Source: Niallia circulans (GTDB lineage: Bacteria; Bacillota; Bacilli; Bacillales; Cytobacillaceae). From it: DNA of 64,000 bases. Under the pieces are notes generated by a model. The model was not told the origin of the DNA. It ran no database searches and saw only the letters and a list, made by a program, of their open reading frames with translations. This document shows positions 1-13,009 of this stretch, in pieces (position 1 is the stretch's first letter; every line of letters starts with the position of its first letter). The translations under genes and the position numbers were made by a program. The stretch lies in the NCBI RefSeq assembly GCF_003726095.1, contig NZ_CP026031.1, positions 806,001 to 870,000 of the forward strand, written 5' to 3'.

Positions 1-1
1 G

Positions 2-958
2 TATCCGAATGCTCGTGTTATTAATGTAGAGGATGCTGATTTAGAGCATAAGCTTTTTGTGAAAGGATATGTTGAGGAAGACAATGAAGATAATCTTCTC
101 GTTTTTCCTGTGAAAAAGGATGCAGTTTTTGTTGAAAATGGAATCGAAACACAAATTGCACCATATGATCGCCAATTTGCCAGTAAGTCACTATGGCAGC
201 GCACACTTGCTATTTTTGCAGGTCCGGCCATGAACTTTGTGTTAGCTTTTCTTATTTTTATTGTGATTGCCTTATTACAAGGAATTCCTTCAAATGAAGC
301 AAAGCTTGGTAAGTTAACAGATGATGGAGTTGCAATTAGTGCAGGACTGCATGAAGGTGATAATGTCATTAGTATCGACGGACAATCTGTAGGTTCTTGG
401 GAAGAAGTTGTTACCATTATTCAAAAAAGTCCTGGAGAGAACCTAGAATTTTTAATCGATCGTAATGGAAAAGAAATGACGATTGAGGTAACGCCTAAAG
501 AATCGGAAGTAGATGGAAAAACAATTGGGTTAGTTGGTGTATACAGCCCAATGGAGAAATCACCATTAAAGTCTATCCAATTTGGTGCAACACAAACCTA
601 TAATTGGACAAAGGAAATTTTTGGTGCAGTTGGTAAACTAGTAACTGGCCAATTTTCGATTGATGCTTTAGGTGGACCTGTAGCCATTTATCAATCAACC
701 GATACGGTTGCTCAATCAGGTGTCTATTCCTTAATGAATTGGGCGGCTGTTTTAAGTATTAACTTAGGTATTATGAATCTTCTTCCGTTACCTGCATTAG
801 ACGGTGGGCGACTATTGTTCTTTGCAATTGAAGCAGTTCGTGGTAAACCAATTGACCGGCAAAAAGAGGGCATCGTTCATTTTATTGGATTCGCCTTGCT
901 CATGTTATTGATGATTGTCGTCACTTGGAATGATATCCAACGATTTTTTATACAGTAG
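2..958 (+). CDS. rasP: RIP zinc metalloprotease RasP (RseP family), 5' end missing
   Basis: This is the C-terminal 318 residues of a site-2-protease-type membrane metalloprotease that cleaves anti-sigma factors and other proteins inside the membrane. The frame is open to the left edge, so the N-terminal membrane segment with the HExxH zinc site (about 100 residues) lies outside the window. Visible parts are a hydrophobic segment (FVLAFLIFIVIALL), a PDZ domain after it (GLHEGDNVISIDGQSV), the conserved NLLPLPALDGGR motif carrying the third zinc ligand, and a last membrane helix near the C-terminus. An ATG at 59 is internal and is not the start. proS follows, as in B. subtilis. Confidence 0.95.
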   Translation, partial: YPNARVINVEDADLEHKLFVKGYVEEDNEDNLLVFPVKKDAVFVENGIETQIAPYDRQFASKSLWQRTLAIFAGPAMNFVLAFLIFIVIALLQGIPSNEAKLGKLTDDGVAISAGLHEGDNVISIDGQSVGSWEEVVTIIQKSPGENLEFLIDRNGKEMTIEVTPKESEVDGKTIGLVGVYSPMEKSPLKSIQFGATQTYNWTKEIFGAVGKLVTGQFSIDALGGPVAIYQSTDTVAQSGVYSLMNWAAVLSINLGIMNLLPLPALDGGRLLFFAIEAVRGKPIDRQKEGIVHFIGFALLMLLMIVVTWNDIQRFFIQ

Positions 959-967
959 GATACTTTT

Positions 968-998
968 CATTCCCCTTATTGTAAGGGGAATGTTGTTT
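968..998 (+). terminator. Intrinsic terminator after rasP
   Basis: CATTCCCCTTA and TAAGGGGAATG form an 11-bp stem with a short TTG loop, followed by a T-rich tract. It lies directly behind the rasP stop and separates it from proS. Confidence 0.7.
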
Positions 999-1126
999 TG
1001 TCAGGAAAATCTTTTTTTGATAATAGGTATGAGACGGTTGACTGCAGTACAAGATACTAGACTTAAATACGTAATATATCCCGTAACAACTTAATAACAA
1101 CATAAATAATAGAGGTGCAATGATAG

Positions 1127-2833
<1,707 letters not shown>

Positions 2834-2850
2834 GCACAAACAGGATAAAA

Positions 2851-2887
2851 GAAAAAGGTTTAGCAATTGGCTAAATCTTTTTCTTTT
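2851..2887 (+). terminator. Intrinsic terminator after proS
   Basis: The stem TTTAGC/GCTAAA is extended by an A-run on the left and a T-run on the right, ending in TCTTTTTCTTTTT. It lies about 20 bp behind the proS stop. Confidence 0.7.
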
Positions 2888-2941
2888 TGTAGATTAGATT
2901 GTATGCTAAACTGCATTAAGGAAAAGAACAGTTTATTTCTG

Positions 2942-2950
2942 TGATATAAT
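2942..2950 (+). promoter_or_regulatory. Extended -10 promoter of polC
   Basis: TGATATAAT is a perfect TGn-TATAAT extended -10 located 43 bp before the polC start. No good -35 hexamer is present at the right spacing, which is usual for extended -10 promoters. Confidence 0.45.
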
Positions 2951-2992
2951 ATTTTTTATAGAAAATAAGCAAGATTGGAAGGAGCGACATAA

Positions 2993-5900
2993 ATGAGTGA
3001 TATACAGGGGAAAGTAGATCGTTTCCAGATTTTGCTGCAACAATTGCAATTAACGGAGGATTCATATATTTCCCATTTTCGCAACGCAAGTATAGAAAAA
3101 ATTGTTGTCGAAAAACGGTCCAAAAAGTGGCATTTTCATTTTTTGTTTGATGATATCATTCCATTTCAAATCTATCAATTATTTACTGCCAAGTTAAAAA
3201 GTAGTTTTTCTCATATTGCTACTATTACGTATGATATTCGAGTAAGAAATGGAATCGTTACAGATGTATTAATTCGAGACTATTGGTCTGCATGTATAGA
3301 GGAGATGCAAGGAATTTCTCCACCGCTATTAAAACTATTAAATGAACAAGTGCCGCAATTAAATGGAAATAAGCTGACAATTCAAGTTAGAAATGAAATG
3401 GAAGGCTTAGCGATTAAGCGTAAATACGCTAATTTAATAACAGACGCCTATCAATATTTTGGTTTCCCTGCAATGAGTTTAGACACAGAAATAGTTGCAG
3501 AAAAATCAAATTCAGAGTATGAACAATTCTTGCTTGCGAAGCAAAAAGAGGATGAAGAAAGAGGAAAACAAGCTTTATTAGATATCCAGAAGATGGAAGC
3601 TGAAAAAGAAGCTGGTGATTCGCCAATTCCAAGTGGTCCATTAACAATCGGCTTAACGATCAAAGATGATAGCGATTATCGTCGTATGGAAGAGATTGTC
3701 GATGAAGAAAGACGTGTTACAGTTCAAGGATATGTCTTCTTTGCAGAAACAAAAGAGCTGCGCAGTGGGCGAACGCTATTAACCTTTAAAATAACAGATT
3801 ATACAAGCTCTATCCTCGTCAAAATGTTCTCTCGTGATAAAGAGGATGCAGCTCTTTTCCAATTGGTCAAAAAAGGAATGTGGCTTAGAGCACGGGGAAG
3901 CATTCAAAATGATACATTCGTTCGCGATTTAGTGATGATAGGAAATGATTTAAATGAAATTAAGCCTGTTGAGCGGAAGGATACCGCTAAAGAGGATGAA
4001 AAACGAGTTGAGCTGCATCTTCATACACCAATGAGTCAAATGGATGCTGTTTCATCTGTCGCAACTCTTGTGGGCCAAGCGAAAAAATGGGGACATAAAG
4101 CAATTGCTATCACGGATCATGCTGTTGCGCAATCATTCCCGGAAGCTTTTGGTGCTGGAAAGAAAAATGACGTTAAAATTCTTTATGGCGTCGAAATGAA
4201 TCTGGTAGATGACGGTGTACCAATAGCTTATAATCCAAAGGATATCGAGTTAGAGGATGCGACCTATGTAGTATTCGACGTGGAGACAACTGGACTTTCG
4301 GCTGTATATAACACGATTATTGAACTGGCTGCAGTTAAAATTCATAATGGAGAAATTATCGATCGATTTGAATCTTTTGCCAATCCGCATCATCGTCTTT
4401 CTGCGACAACCATTAATTTAACCGGTATTACTGATGATATGGTAGAAAGTGCACCAGAAATTGATATCGTCTTACGCAAGTTTGCAGATTGGACAGGCGA
4501 TAGTATCTTAGTTGCTCATAATGCCTCCTTTGATGTTGGCTTTTTGAATGTCGGCTATCAGAAGGCAGGGCTGCCTAAATCGACAAATGCGGTCATTGAT
4601 ACATTGGAACTGGGGAGATTTTTATACCCAGAAATGAAAAATCATCGTTTAAATACACTCGCGAAGAAATTCGATATCGAATTAACTCAGCATCACCGCG
4701 CCATTTATGATGCTGAAGCTACTGGATATCTCGCTTTAAAAATGTTAAAAGATGCTGCTGAAAAGGGCATCACGAATCATAATCAATTAAATGATAATAT
4801 GGGACAAGGAAATGCCTACCAAAGGGCACGGCCTTATCACTGTACAGTGCTCGCACAAAATGAGGTAGGTCTTAAAAATCTCTTTAAACTCGTTTCGATT
4901 GCACATATTAATTACTTCTATCGTGTTCCTCGTATTCCGAGATCAGTCTTGCAAAAATATCGAGAAGGTTTATTAGTAGGATCAGCTTGTGATAAAGGGG
5001 AAGTCTTTGAAGCAATGATGCAAAAGGCTCCAGAAGAAGTAGAAGATATTGCGCCATTTTATGATTATTTAGAAGTAATGCCAAAAGAGGTGTACGCTCA
5101 TTTAATTGAAATGGAGCTAGTACAAGATGAAAAAGCATTAGAAGAAATAATCGGGAATATCGTAAAACTTGGGGATAAGTTAGATATACCAGTTGTTGCT
5201 ACAGGGAATGTGCACTATCAAAATCCTAACGATAAAATCTATCGAGAAATTCTAGTTGGTTCACAAGGTGGAGCGAATCCGCTTAATCGCCATAAGCTTC
5301 CAAATGTCCATTTTCGTACAACAAATGAAATGCTGGACTGCTTCAGTTTCCTCGGAAAAGAAAAGGCAAAAGAAATAGTCGTAACAAATACTAATAAAAT
5401 TGCCGATATGATTGATGTTATTAAACCAATCAAAGATGATCTTTATACACCGAAAATTGAAGGATCAGAAGAAGAGATGCGGGAAATGAGCTATGGCATG
5501 GCTAGACGTATTTATGGTGATGAGTTACCAGAAATCGTAGAAGCACGCTTAGAAAAGGAACTAAAAAGTATTATTGGTCATGGATTTGCCGTAATTTACT
5601 TGATTTCCCATAAGCTCGTGAAAAAGTCGTTAGATGACGGATACTTAGTAGGTTCGCGTGGATCCGTTGGTTCTTCCTTTGTAGCTACCATGACAGAGAT
5701 AACCGAGGTTAATCCATTGCCGCCACATTATATTTGTGCAGAATGTAAATACTCGGAGTTTTTTAACGATGGTTCGGTTGGATCTGGCTTTGACTTGCCA
5801 GATAAAAATTGTCCTAACTGTGGGGCTCGCTTGAAGAAAGATGGTCACGATATTCCATTTGAAACTTTCCTAGGATTTAAAGGAGATAAGGTTCCTGATA

Positions 5901-7315
5901 TTGATTTGAACTTTTCTGGTGAATATCAGCCAAAAGCACATAACTATACAAAAGTGCTCTTCGGTGAGGAGTATGTGTATCGCGCAGGTACAATTGGTAC
6001 AGTTGCGGATAAAACAGCATATGGCTATGTAAAGGCATATCAAAATGATAATAATTTACAAATTCGCGGTGCAGAAATTGATCGATTAGCATCTGGATGT
6101 ACTGGGGTTAAACGTACAACCGGTCAGCATCCAGGGGGAATCATTGTAATCCCCGACTATATGGATGTGTACGATTTTACGCCAATTCAATTTCCGGCAG
6201 ATGATCGGAATTCTGAATGGAAAACAACCCATTTTGATTTCCATTCCATCCATGATAATGTTCTAAAGCTTGATATTCTAGGGCACGATGATCCAACTGT
6301 TATTAGAATGCTTCAAGATTTAAGTGGAATTGATCCAAAGACCATTCCAACAGATGATCCTGAAGTAATGAAAATATTCAGTGGTACCGAGTCCCTTGGA
6401 GTAACACCAGAACAAATTTATTGCAAAACGGGAACATTTGGTATCCCTGAATTTGGAACAAAATTTGTTCGACAAATGTTAGAAGATACAAAGCCGACAA
6501 CTTTTTCTGAATTAGTACAGATTTCTGGCTTGTCCCATGGTACAGATGTATGGTTAGGAAATGCACAAGAACTTATTCATAATAATATTTGTAACTTAAG
6601 TGAAGTAATCGGATGTCGTGATGATATTATGGTTTATTTGATATATCAAGGTCTTGATCCAAGTTTTGCTTTCAAGATTATGGAAAGCGTGCGTAAAGGA
6701 AAAGGCCTGACAGATGAAATGGAAGAGGAAATGAGAAAGAATGAAGTACCAGAATGGTATATTGATTCTTGTAAAAAAATAAAATACATGTTTCCTAAAG
6801 CCCATGCTGCTGCATATGTCTTAATGGCAGTAAGAATTGCCTATTTTAAAGTGCATCATGCCCTATTATATTATGCAGCTTATTTTACCGTTCGCGCCGA
6901 TGATTTTGATATTGATGCAATGGTAAAAGGATCCCATAGTATTAAAGCAGTAATTGATGAAATTACGGCAAAAGGATTAGATGCATCAACGAAAGAGAAA
7001 AACTTATTAACGGTAATGGAGCTTGCTTTTGAAATGGTAGAAAGAGGATACACATTTAAGAAAGTGGACTTATATAAATCAAGTGCTACTGAATTTATTA
7101 TTGAAGGAAACTCTCTTATCCCTCCGTTTAACAGTATTCCTGGACTTGGGACAAATGCTGCCATTAATATTGTAGAAGCAAGAAAAGATGGTGAATTCTT
7201 ATCGAAAGAGGATTTACAGCAGCGTGGAAAAGTATCAAAAACAATTATGCAATATCTAGAGAATCATGGGTGCTTAGCTGATATGCCAGATCAAAACCAG
7301 CTTTCTTTATTCTAA
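2993..7315 (+). CDS. polC: DNA polymerase III alpha subunit, PolC type
   Basis: This is the main replicative DNA polymerase of low-GC Gram-positives, 1440 residues. Domains in order are an N-terminal region, an OB fold (about 240-330), a PHP domain starting [12 protein letters not shown] near 340 and interrupted by the 3'-5' proofreading exonuclease ([11 protein letters not shown] near 426, [20 protein letters not shown]), a four-cysteine zinc element (CAEC...CPNC, about 915-945), and the palm with catalytic aspartates in [10 protein letters not shown] (near 966). The protein ends in QLSLF, a clean sliding-clamp binding motif. The ATG at 2993 follows GGAAGGAG. It is a single-gene unit, as in B. 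subtilis. Full length, with no broken motif. Confidence 0.98.
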   Translation: MSDIQGKVDRFQILLQQLQLTEDSYISHFRNASIEKIVVEKRSKKWHFHFLFDDIIPFQIYQLFTAKLKSSFSHIATITYDIRVRNGIVTDVLIRDYWSACIEEMQGISPPLLKLLNEQVPQLNGNKLTIQVRNEMEGLAIKRKYANLITDAYQYFGFPAMSLDTEIVAEKSNSEYEQFLLAKQKEDEERGKQALLDIQKMEAEKEAGDSPIPSGPLTIGLTIKDDSDYRRMEEIVDEERRVTVQGYVFFAETKELRSGRTLLTFKITDYTSSILVKMFSRDKEDAALFQLVKKGMWLRARGSIQNDTFVRDLVMIGNDLNEIKPVERKDTAKEDEKRVELHLHTPMSQMDAVSSVATLVGQAKKWGHKAIAITDHAVAQSFPEAFGAGKKNDVKILYGVEMNLVDDGVPIAYNPKDIELEDATYVVFDVETTGLSAVYNTIIELAAVKIHNGEIIDRFESFANPHHRLSATTINLTGITDDMVESAPEIDIVLRKFADWTGDSILVAHNASFDVGFLNVGYQKAGLPKSTNAVIDTLELGRFLYPEMKNHRLNTLAKKFDIELTQHHRAIYDAEATGYLALKMLKDAAEKGITNHNQLNDNMGQGNAYQRARPYHCTVLAQNEVGLKNLFKLVSIAHINYFYRVPRIPRSVLQKYREGLLVGSACDKGEVFEAMMQKAPEEVEDIAPFYDYLEVMPKEVYAHLIEMELVQDEKALEEIIGNIVKLGDKLDIPVVATGNVHYQNPNDKIYREILVGSQGGANPLNRHKLPNVHFRTTNEMLDCFSFLGKEKAKEIVVTNTNKIADMIDVIKPIKDDLYTPKIEGSEEEMREMSYGMARRIYGDELPEIVEARLEKELKSIIGHGFAVIYLISHKLVKKSLDDGYLVGSRGSVGSSFVATMTEITEVNPLPPHYICAECKYSEFFNDGSVGSGFDLPDKNCPNCGARLKKDGHDIPFETFLGFKGDKVPDIDLNFSGEYQPKAHNYTKVLFGEEYVYRAGTIGTVADKTAYGYVKAYQNDNNLQIRGAEIDRLASGCTGVKRTTGQHPGGIIVIPDYMDVYDFTPIQFPADDRNSEWKTTHFDFHSIHDNVLKLDILGHDDPTVIRMLQDLSGIDPKTIPTDDPEVMKIFSGTESLGVTPEQIYCKTGTFGIPEFGTKFVRQMLEDTKPTTFSELVQISGLSHGTDVWLGNAQELIHNNICNLSEVIGCRDDIMVYLIYQGLDPSFAFKIMESVRKGKGLTDEMEEEMRKNEVPEWYIDSCKKIKYMFPKAHAAAYVLMAVRIAYFKVHHALLYYAAYFTVRADDFDIDAMVKGSHSIKAVIDEITAKGLDASTKEKNLLTVMELAFEMVERGYTFKKVDLYKSSATEFIIEGNSLIPPFNSIPGLGTNAAINIVEARKDGEFLSKEDLQQRGKVSKTIMQYLENHGCLADMPDQNQLSLF

Positions 7316-7362
7316 AACTCTTTCTTAATAAGAGAAGAAACCTTGAAACTACGGACTTTCAT

Positions 7363-7391
7363 TTGCATAAATGAAGTGGTTATGGTATAGT
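7363..7391 (+). promoter_or_regulatory. Sigma-A promoter of the rimP-nusA-infB operon
   Basis: TTGCAT (7363-7368) and TATAGT (7386-7391) are separated by 17 bp. Transcription would start near 7398, giving a leader of about 200 nt before rimP. Confidence 0.6.
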
Positions 7392-7427
7392 TTATTTGGA
7401 AATACTAAGGATAACTTTCGCGAATGG

Positions 7428-7447
7428 AGAGTGGGGCAACCCACTCT
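7428..7447 (+). promoter_or_regulatory. GNRA-capped hairpin in the rimP leader
   Basis: AGAGTGGG and CCCACTCT form a perfect 8-bp stem closed by a GCAA tetraloop. It is followed after about 20 nt by a run of eight or nine T residues (about 7466-7473). The distance to the T-run argues against a simple terminator. It may be a leader structure or antiterminator partner. Confidence 0.45.
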
Positions 7448-7594
7448 TTCCTGTTTGTATTAGGGTTTTTTTTCCTAAAATCAAAGGAAAGGGTATCGCT
7501 GATTTGATGGATGAGCAACAAAGAGTACATATTTCAGGCTGCTAAGTTGACTCTAAAAACATAATAAGGTTCCTTGCTTAAGGAGGGAAAAATT

Positions 7595-8065
7595 TTGAGC
7601 AAAGTAACAGAAATAGTCGAAGAAATGGTACATCCTATTTTAGATGAACTACACTTAGAATTAGTAGATGTCGAATATGTAAAAGAGGGACCAAACTGGT
7701 TTTTACGGGTATATATTGACAAAGATACAGGTGTAGATATTGATGAATGTGCAGTCGTTAGTGAAAAACTTAGTGAGAAGTTAGATGAAGTCGATCCGAT
7801 TTCAGAAAACTATTTTCTTGAGGTTTCTTCACCTGGAGCAGAGCGACCATTAAAAAAAGACAAAGACTTTGAAAAAGCGATTGGAAAAAATGTCTATATT
7901 AAAACATATGAACCGATTGAAAAGGAAAAAACATTCGAAGGAGTCTTAACAGCTTTTGATGGTAAAACAGTAACAGTTGAAGTGAAAATTAAAACAAGAA
8001 AGAAAACGATTGAGATTCCATACGAAAAAGTGGCAAAAGCAAGACTTGCAGTTAGTTTTTCATAA
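7595..8065 (+). CDS. rimP: Ribosome maturation factor RimP
   Basis: This 156-residue protein binds the 30S ribosomal subunit and assists its maturation. The sequence matches the YlxS/RimP family throughout ([33 protein letters not shown]), with the N-terminal alpha/beta domain and a C-terminal SH3-like barrel after about residue 90. I chose the TTG at 7595 because AGGAGGG lies 8 bp upstream. An upstream TTG at 7574 would place the ribosome site inside the gene. It is the first gene of the nusA-infB operon, behind a long leader. Confidence 0.95.
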   Translation: MSKVTEIVEEMVHPILDELHLELVDVEYVKEGPNWFLRVYIDKDTGVDIDECAVVSEKLSEKLDEVDPISENYFLEVSSPGAERPLKKDKDFEKAIGKNVYIKTYEPIEKEKTFEGVLTAFDGKTVTVEVKIKTRKKTIEIPYEKVAKARLAVSFS

Positions 8066-8146
8066 TGTATAAAGAATCGATAAAATGTCTTTTGTAATCG
8101 ATCATTATAATTTTTCATAAAAGAGAATAAAGGGGGATAAACGCTC

Positions 8147-9274
8147 ATGAGCAGTGAATTAGTTGATGCTCTAGTGTTACTTGAAAAAGAAAAAGGAATA
8201 TCACGTGAAGTGATCATGGATGCCATGGAAGCAGCTTTGATCTCCGCTTACCGTCGTAATTTTAACCAAGCACAAAATGTACGAATTGATTTGAATTTAG
8301 GTGCTGGATCTATGCGTGTATTTGCTAGAAAAGAAGTAGTAGATGAGGTGTTTGACCCACGTCTTGAAATTTCTTTAGAAGATGCACAAAGAATTAATCC
8401 AAACTATGAAGTGGAAGATGTAGTGGAGTTGGAAGTAACGCCAAAAGACTTTGGTAGAATTGCTGCCCAAACTGCTAAACAAGTAGTAACACAAAGAGTT
8501 CGCGAAGCAGAAAGAGGAATTATTTATTCTGAATTTATTGATCGCGAAGAAGATATCATGACAGGAATTGTTCAACGCCAAGACAGTAAATTTATTTACG
8601 TCAGCTTAGGCAAAATTGAAGCGATTTTACCAACAAATGAACAAATGCCTAATGAGCATTATAAACCGCATGATCGTATTAAAGTTTTCCTGACAAAAGT
8701 GGAAAAGACAACAAAAGGTCCCCAAATCTTTGTGTCTAGAACACATCCTGGGCTACTTAAAAGATTATTTGAGATGGAAGTACCTGAAATTTATGATGGT
8801 ACAGTTGAAATAAAATCAGTTGCTCGTGAAGCGGGAGATCGCTCTAAGATTTCTGTTCATTCTGAGAACGAAGAGGTAGATCCGGTAGGTTCATGTGTAG
8901 GCCCAAAAGGAACTCGTGTACAGACGATTGTTAATGAGTTAAAAGGGGAAAAGATTGATATTGTTAAGTGGTCAAGTGATCCTACTGTTTTCGTTGCAAA
9001 TGCTCTTAGTCCTTCAAAGGTATTAGAAGTTATTGTAAACGAAGAAGATAAAGCAACAACGGTTATTGTTCCCGATTATCAATTGTCGCTGGCTATCGGA
9101 AAGCGAGGCCAAAATGCACGTCTGGCTGCAAAGCTAACAGGCTGGAAAATTGATATCAAATCCGAGTCAGAAGCAAGAGAAGCTGGAATTTATCCTACTG
9201 AAAATTCATTGATTAAGTTTGATGATGAAGTAGAAGAGGATGATTTCCGCTTAAACACAGAAGATTTCGAGTGA
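8147..9274 (+). CDS. nusA: Transcription termination/antitermination factor NusA
   Basis: This RNA polymerase-binding factor controls pausing, intrinsic termination and antitermination. It has 375 residues, the short Gram-positive form without the C-terminal acidic repeats of E. coli NusA. The N-terminal polymerase-binding domain is followed by S1 (about 135-200) and two KH domains; the second contains SLAIGKRGQNARLAAKLTGW. The acidic C-terminus (DDEVEEDDF) is typical. The ATG at 8147 follows AAGGGGG. It lies between rimP and rnpM in the conserved operon. Confidence 0.97.
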   Translation: MSSELVDALVLLEKEKGISREVIMDAMEAALISAYRRNFNQAQNVRIDLNLGAGSMRVFARKEVVDEVFDPRLEISLEDAQRINPNYEVEDVVELEVTPKDFGRIAAQTAKQVVTQRVREAERGIIYSEFIDREEDIMTGIVQRQDSKFIYVSLGKIEAILPTNEQMPNEHYKPHDRIKVFLTKVEKTTKGPQIFVSRTHPGLLKRLFEMEVPEIYDGTVEIKSVAREAGDRSKISVHSENEEVDPVGSCVGPKGTRVQTIVNELKGEKIDIVKWSSDPTVFVANALSPSKVLEVIVNEEDKATTVIVPDYQLSLAIGKRGQNARLAAKLTGWKIDIKSESEAREAGIYPTENSLIKFDDEVEEDDFRLNTEDFE

Positions 9275-9289
9275 TAGAGGTGAATGTGT

Positions 9290-9574
9290 GTGAACAAACC
9301 AAGAAAAGTACCAATGCGTAAATGTGTTGCTACCGGTGAAATGAAGCCGAAGAAAGAACTAGTTCGCATCGTTCGTTCCAAAGAAGGGATTGTATCCGTC
9401 GATTTAACGGGAAAAAAATCTGGTCGAGGAGCATATCTCTCATTGGATAAAGAAGCAGTACTATTAGCCAAGAAGAAGAATATTCTTTCTAGCCAGCTTG
9501 AAGTTACTGTAGATGATACAGTTTATGACGAGCTGTTAGAACTAATAGATAAGGAGCAAAGACAATCCAAATGA
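9290..9574 (+). CDS. rnpM: RNase P modulator RnpM (YlxR family)
   Basis: This 94-residue basic protein of the YlxR fold has the family hallmark [20 protein letters not shown] and the GRGAYLS motif. In B. subtilis this protein has been reported to bind and inhibit RNase P; that function is from recall of family work, not from this sequence. I chose the GTG at 9290 ([12 protein letters not shown]) because AGAGGTG ends 7 bp before it, whereas the ATG at 9284 would be only 1 bp from it. Its stop overlaps the next start as ATGA. Confidence 0.9.
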   Translation: MNKPRKVPMRKCVATGEMKPKKELVRIVRSKEGIVSVDLTGKKSGRGAYLSLDKEAVLLAKKKNILSSQLEVTVDDTVYDELLELIDKEQRQSK

Positions 9575-9873
9575 ACGATAACAAGTGGATGTCATTACTT
9601 GGCTTAGCAAATCGAGCACGGAAAATAACCTCAGGTGAGGAATTGACCGTTAAAGAAATTAGAAGCGGTAATGCAAAGCTAATATTATTGTCGGAAGATG
9701 CGTCACAAAACACGACAAAGAAAATCACTGATAAATGTCGTTCCTATAAAGTACCAGTGAAGCTTGTTTCAAATAGGGAAATCCTAGGTAAAGCAATAGG
9801 GAAAGAACAACGAGTGGTTGTCGCTGTTTTGGATAATGGATTTGCAAAAAAACTTTTAACGCTGCTCGATTAA
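9571..9873 (+). CDS. rplGA: L7Ae-family ribosomal protein YlxQ (RplGA)
   Basis: This 100-residue K-turn RNA-binding protein belongs to the L7Ae/L30e fold ([39 protein letters not shown]). It is translationally coupled to rnpM through an ATGA overlap and sits 16 bp before infB, the order found across Bacillaceae. Its exact ribosomal role is not settled in the family. Confidence 0.92.
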   Translation: MNDNKWMSLLGLANRARKITSGEELTVKEIRSGNAKLILLSEDASQNTTKKITDKCRSYKVPVKLVSNREILGKAIGKEQRVVVAVLDNGFAKKLLTLLD

Positions 9874-9889
9874 TTCTAGCGGGGGTGAA

Positions 9890-12061
9890 ATGATGAGTAA
9901 AGTGCGAGTATACGAATACGCAAAAAAATATAACATTTCAAGCAAGGATGTTATTGCAAAATTAAAAGAGATGAATATAGAAGTCTCAAACCATATGACT
10001 ACATTGGAAGAGGATACAGTCAAAAAATTAGATAGTATATATAATAAAAAGAATGAAGAAAATAAGCCAAAAGCGCCAGCTGCGAAAGTGGCTGCTAAAA
10101 ATATCGCCGACGAGTATGAAAAAGAAAGCGATGAAATGGCTGAAAAGGGGAAAGTAAATCAATCTGTGAAAAATACTAAAGATAATAAGCCAGGTTTTAA
10201 CAAACCAAAAAATAATAATAATAACAATAAGAATAGAAATAACAATCGTAAAGGGAAGCAAAATACTGCTCCAGCTGCACCGCCAGCTCCGAAAAAAGAA
10301 AAAGAATTACCAGAGAAAATTACATTCAGTGAATCGTTAACCGTTGCTGAATTAGCAAAAAAATTGCACCGAGAACCATCTGAAATCATCAAAAAATTAT
10401 TCCTTCTTGGTGTGATGGCAACCATCAACCAAGAATTAGATAAAGATGCAATTGAATTAATCTGTACAGATTATGGTGTAGAGGTCGAAGAGGAAATCCA
10501 AATTGATACGACAGATCTAGAAGTATACTTTGCAGATGAAGAAGGCGTAGAATTAGTAGAACGTCCATCTGTTGTTACCATAATGGGACACGTTGACCAC
10601 GGGAAAACAACATTGCTTGACAGCATACGTAATACGAAAGTAACAGCAGGAGAAGCTGGTGGTATTACTCAGCATATTGGTGCATACCAAATTGAGGAGA
10701 ATGGCAAGAAAATTACTTTCCTTGATACACCTGGACATGCGGCCTTTACTACAATGCGTGCACGTGGTGCGAAAATCACTGATATCACAATTCTTGTTGT
10801 TGCTGCTGATGATGGTGTTATGCCACAAACAATTGAAGCAATTAACCATGCAAAAGCAGCTGAGGTTCCAATTATCGTTGCTGTTAATAAAATGGATAAA
10901 CCAACCGCTAATCCAGATCGCGTAATGCAAGAATTAACAGAACATGGATTAGTACCAGAAGCTTGGGGTGGGGATACTATCTTTGTTCCACTTTCCGCTT
11001 TAACTGGTGAAGGTATTGACTCTCTGCTTGAAATGATTCTTTTAGTAGGAGAAGTAGAAGAGTATAAAGCAAATCCAGACCGTAATGCAGTTGGTACTGT
11101 TATTGAAGCACAATTAGATAAAGGAAAAGGTTCGGTAGCAACATTGCTTGTACAAAATGGTACATTGCATATAGGGGATCCGATTGTTGTTGGGAACACA
11201 TTTGGTCGTGTGCGTGCAATGGTTAATGATCTTGGCCGCCGAGTTAAAACAGCAGGACCATCAACGCCAGTGGAAATCACTGGGTTAAACGATGTTCCTC
11301 AAGCTGGTGATCGCTTTGTTGTTTTCAAAGACGAGAAAACTGCAAGACAAATTGGAGAAGCTCGTTCCACACAAGCGATTCAAGCGCAAAGATCTGAAAA
11401 AACAAGAATCAGCTTAGACAACCTGTTTGAACATATGAAACAAGGGGAAATGAAAGATATTAATATCGTTCTTAAAGCCGATGTTCAAGGTTCAGCAGAA
11501 GCGTTAGCAGCTGCTCTTTATAAAATCGAAGTAGAAGGCGTAAACGTAAAAATCATCCATACAGGTGTAGGGGCGATTAATGAATCAGATATTACCCTTG
11601 CTGCAGCATCAAATGCGATTGTAATTGGATTTAATGTACGTCCTGACGTAAACGCGAAAAGAGCGGCAGATGCTGAAGAAGTAGATGTACGCTTACACCG
11701 TATTATCTATAAAGTTATCGAAGAAATTGAAGCAGCGATGAAAGGGATGCTTGATCCTGAGTTCCAAGAAAAGATTATTGGTCAAGCGGAAATTCGTCAA
11801 ACTTTCAAGGTTTCTAAAATCGGTACCATTGCAGGCTCTTATGTAACGGACGGGAAAATTACAAGAGACAGCGGTATTCGTTTAATCCGTGATGGTGTTG
11901 TTATTTTCGAAGGGGAAATTGATGCATTAAAACGTTTCAAGGACGATGCAAAAGAAGTAGCTCAAGGTTACGAATGTGGTATTACCATCAAAAACTTTAA
12001 CGATGTTAAAGAAGGCGATATTATCGAAGCATATGTAATGGAAGAAATTGAGCGTAAATGA
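9890..12061 (+). CDS. infB: Translation initiation factor IF-2
   Basis: This GTPase brings fMet-tRNA to the 30S subunit and promotes subunit joining. It has 723 residues. An N-terminal IF2-N motif ([18 protein letters not shown]) is followed by an Asn/Lys-rich linker near residues 100-125, a second IF2-N domain, and then the G domain with GHVDHGKTT (near 230), DTPGHAAF and NKMD. Domains II-IV follow. Two adjacent ATGs (9890, 9893) can serve as start behind GGGGGTG; the second gives MSKVRVYEY, closest to relatives. The stop overlaps ylxP by ATGA. Confidence 0.97.
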   Translation: MMSKVRVYEYAKKYNISSKDVIAKLKEMNIEVSNHMTTLEEDTVKKLDSIYNKKNEENKPKAPAAKVAAKNIADEYEKESDEMAEKGKVNQSVKNTKDNKPGFNKPKNNNNNNKNRNNNRKGKQNTAPAAPPAPKKEKELPEKITFSESLTVAELAKKLHREPSEIIKKLFLLGVMATINQELDKDAIELICTDYGVEVEEEIQIDTTDLEVYFADEEGVELVERPSVVTIMGHVDHGKTTLLDSIRNTKVTAGEAGGITQHIGAYQIEENGKKITFLDTPGHAAFTTMRARGAKITDITILVVAADDGVMPQTIEAINHAKAAEVPIIVAVNKMDKPTANPDRVMQELTEHGLVPEAWGGDTIFVPLSALTGEGIDSLLEMILLVGEVEEYKANPDRNAVGTVIEAQLDKGKGSVATLLVQNGTLHIGDPIVVGNTFGRVRAMVNDLGRRVKTAGPSTPVEITGLNDVPQAGDRFVVFKDEKTARQIGEARSTQAIQAQRSEKTRISLDNLFEHMKQGEMKDINIVLKADVQGSAEALAAALYKIEVEGVNVKIIHTGVGAINESDITLAAASNAIVIGFNVRPDVNAKRAADAEEVDVRLHRIIYKVIEEIEAAMKGMLDPEFQEKIIGQAEIRQTFKVSKIGTIAGSYVTDGKITRDSGIRLIRDGVVIFEGEIDALKRFKDDAKEVAQGYECGITIKNFNDVKEGDIIEAYVMEEIERK

Positions 12062-12339
12062 TTGTTGGATTAATGTCAGTGGAATGCATTATTTATGATG
12101 CCCACTCATTAAAAGAAAAGCGGGCGGTTCTGCAAAGAATTATGACCCGCTTAAAGCAAAAATTTAATATCTCTATTTCAGAAGTCGGGTATCAAGATAC
12201 TTGGCAAAGAACAAAAATTGCTGTTGTTACCGTTGCTTCTGCGCGAGTTTCGGCTGAAGGTGTGCTGCAACAGACACAACAGTTTATTGATTCTTTTCCT
12301 GAAATAGAGAGAACCATAACAGATATAGAATGGCTTTAA
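12058..12339 (+). CDS. ylxP: DUF503 family protein YlxP
   Basis: This is a small 93-residue conserved protein of unknown biochemical function. The signature [33 protein letters not shown] fits DUF503. It overlaps infB by ATGA and precedes rbfA, a context that points to ribosome assembly or translation, although no reaction is established. Confidence 0.88.
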   Translation: MIVGLMSVECIIYDAHSLKEKRAVLQRIMTRLKQKFNISISEVGYQDTWQRTKIAVVTVASARVSAEGVLQQTQQFIDSFPEIERTITDIEWL

Positions 12340-12360
12340 AAAAATGAGGTGAATTGCGCG

Positions 12361-12729
12361 ATGAGTCTAAGACCAAATCGTGTTGGTGAACAAATGAAGA
12401 AGGAACTAGGCGAGATTATTAGCCGTAAGATAAAAGATCCTCGCATTGGTTTCGTAACGGTTACAGACGTTAATGTTACTGGTGACCTTCAACAAGCAAC
12501 TGTGTATATTTCTGTACTTGGCGACCAAGAACAACGGGAAAATACACTAAAAGGACTAGCAAAAGCGAAAGGATTTATCCGTTCTGAAATCGGACAAAGA
12601 ATTCGTTTACGCAAAACTCCTGAAATTACGTTTGAATTTGATGAGTCGATAGATTACGGAAATAGAATTGATACATTATTGCATCAAATAGCAAAAGAAA
12701 ATCCGTCCAGTGATGACGAAAGAAAATGA
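12361..12729 (+). CDS. rbfA: 30S ribosome-binding factor RbfA
   Basis: This 122-residue KH-like cold-shock assembly factor binds the 30S subunit near helix 1 of 16S rRNA. Family sequence is clear ([43 protein letters not shown]). The ATG at 12361 was chosen because GAGGTG lies 9 bp before it; an upstream in-frame GTG at 12349 sits inside the ribosome site. A strong terminator follows. Confidence 0.95.
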   Translation: MSLRPNRVGEQMKKELGEIISRKIKDPRIGFVTVTDVNVTGDLQQATVYISVLGDQEQRENTLKGLAKAKGFIRSEIGQRIRLRKTPEITFEFDESIDYGNRIDTLLHQIAKENPSSDDERK

Positions 12730-12744
12730 TGTAACATAAACTTG

Positions 12745-12797
12745 CTCCTATCGGACTTTTTCCATGATACTTATGGATGGACGATAGGAGTTTTTTT
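12745..12797 (+). terminator. Intrinsic terminator after rbfA
   Basis: CTCCTATCG pairs with CGATAGGAG, with an inner CCAT/ATGG helix, followed by seven T. It splits the operon between rbfA and truB. Confidence 0.8.
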
Positions 12798-12800
12798 ATA

Positions 12801-12929
12801 AGCGGTGGAAATGAAGCCCATTGAATTCCACTCTAGGAACTTGCTTTCTGCTGGACGGAGGAGCCTCCTCGGCATATCCTTGTGGTTTTCCCTCAAATCC
12901 GGCAGGAGTCAAATTTCCTCCGCCGCATT
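12801..12929 (+). repeat. Degenerate copy of a Bacillaceae intergenic repeat
   Basis: The stretch has the layout of a palindromic intergenic element I recognise from many Bacillaceae genomes: a GCTTTC(C) block, a GGAGCCTCCTCGG block, then a GGCAGGAGTC block, bounded by inverted ends (AGCGGTGGAAAT at the left, ATTTCCTCCGCCGC at the right). It is eroded and has no reading frame with a ribosome site. The identification is from memory of the motif. Confidence 0.5.
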
Positions 12930-13009
12930 AACAAGACTTTTAAATTATATTACAATTGAGGACTCAAGATTAAGAGTTTTTTTCATAAAATGAATAAAGG
13001 ATGAGGTAT

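Noticed and set aside
959-1126. T-box leader before proS
   Set aside because: The region is short and has no T-box sequence or specifier-type stem.
10669-11280. 203-codon antisense frame within infB
   Set aside because: It lies opposite the conserved GTPase domain with no ribosome site; it is a shadow of infB codon usage.
12805-12993. 62-codon frame before truB
   Set aside because: It lies within the degenerate repeat and has no ribosome site.
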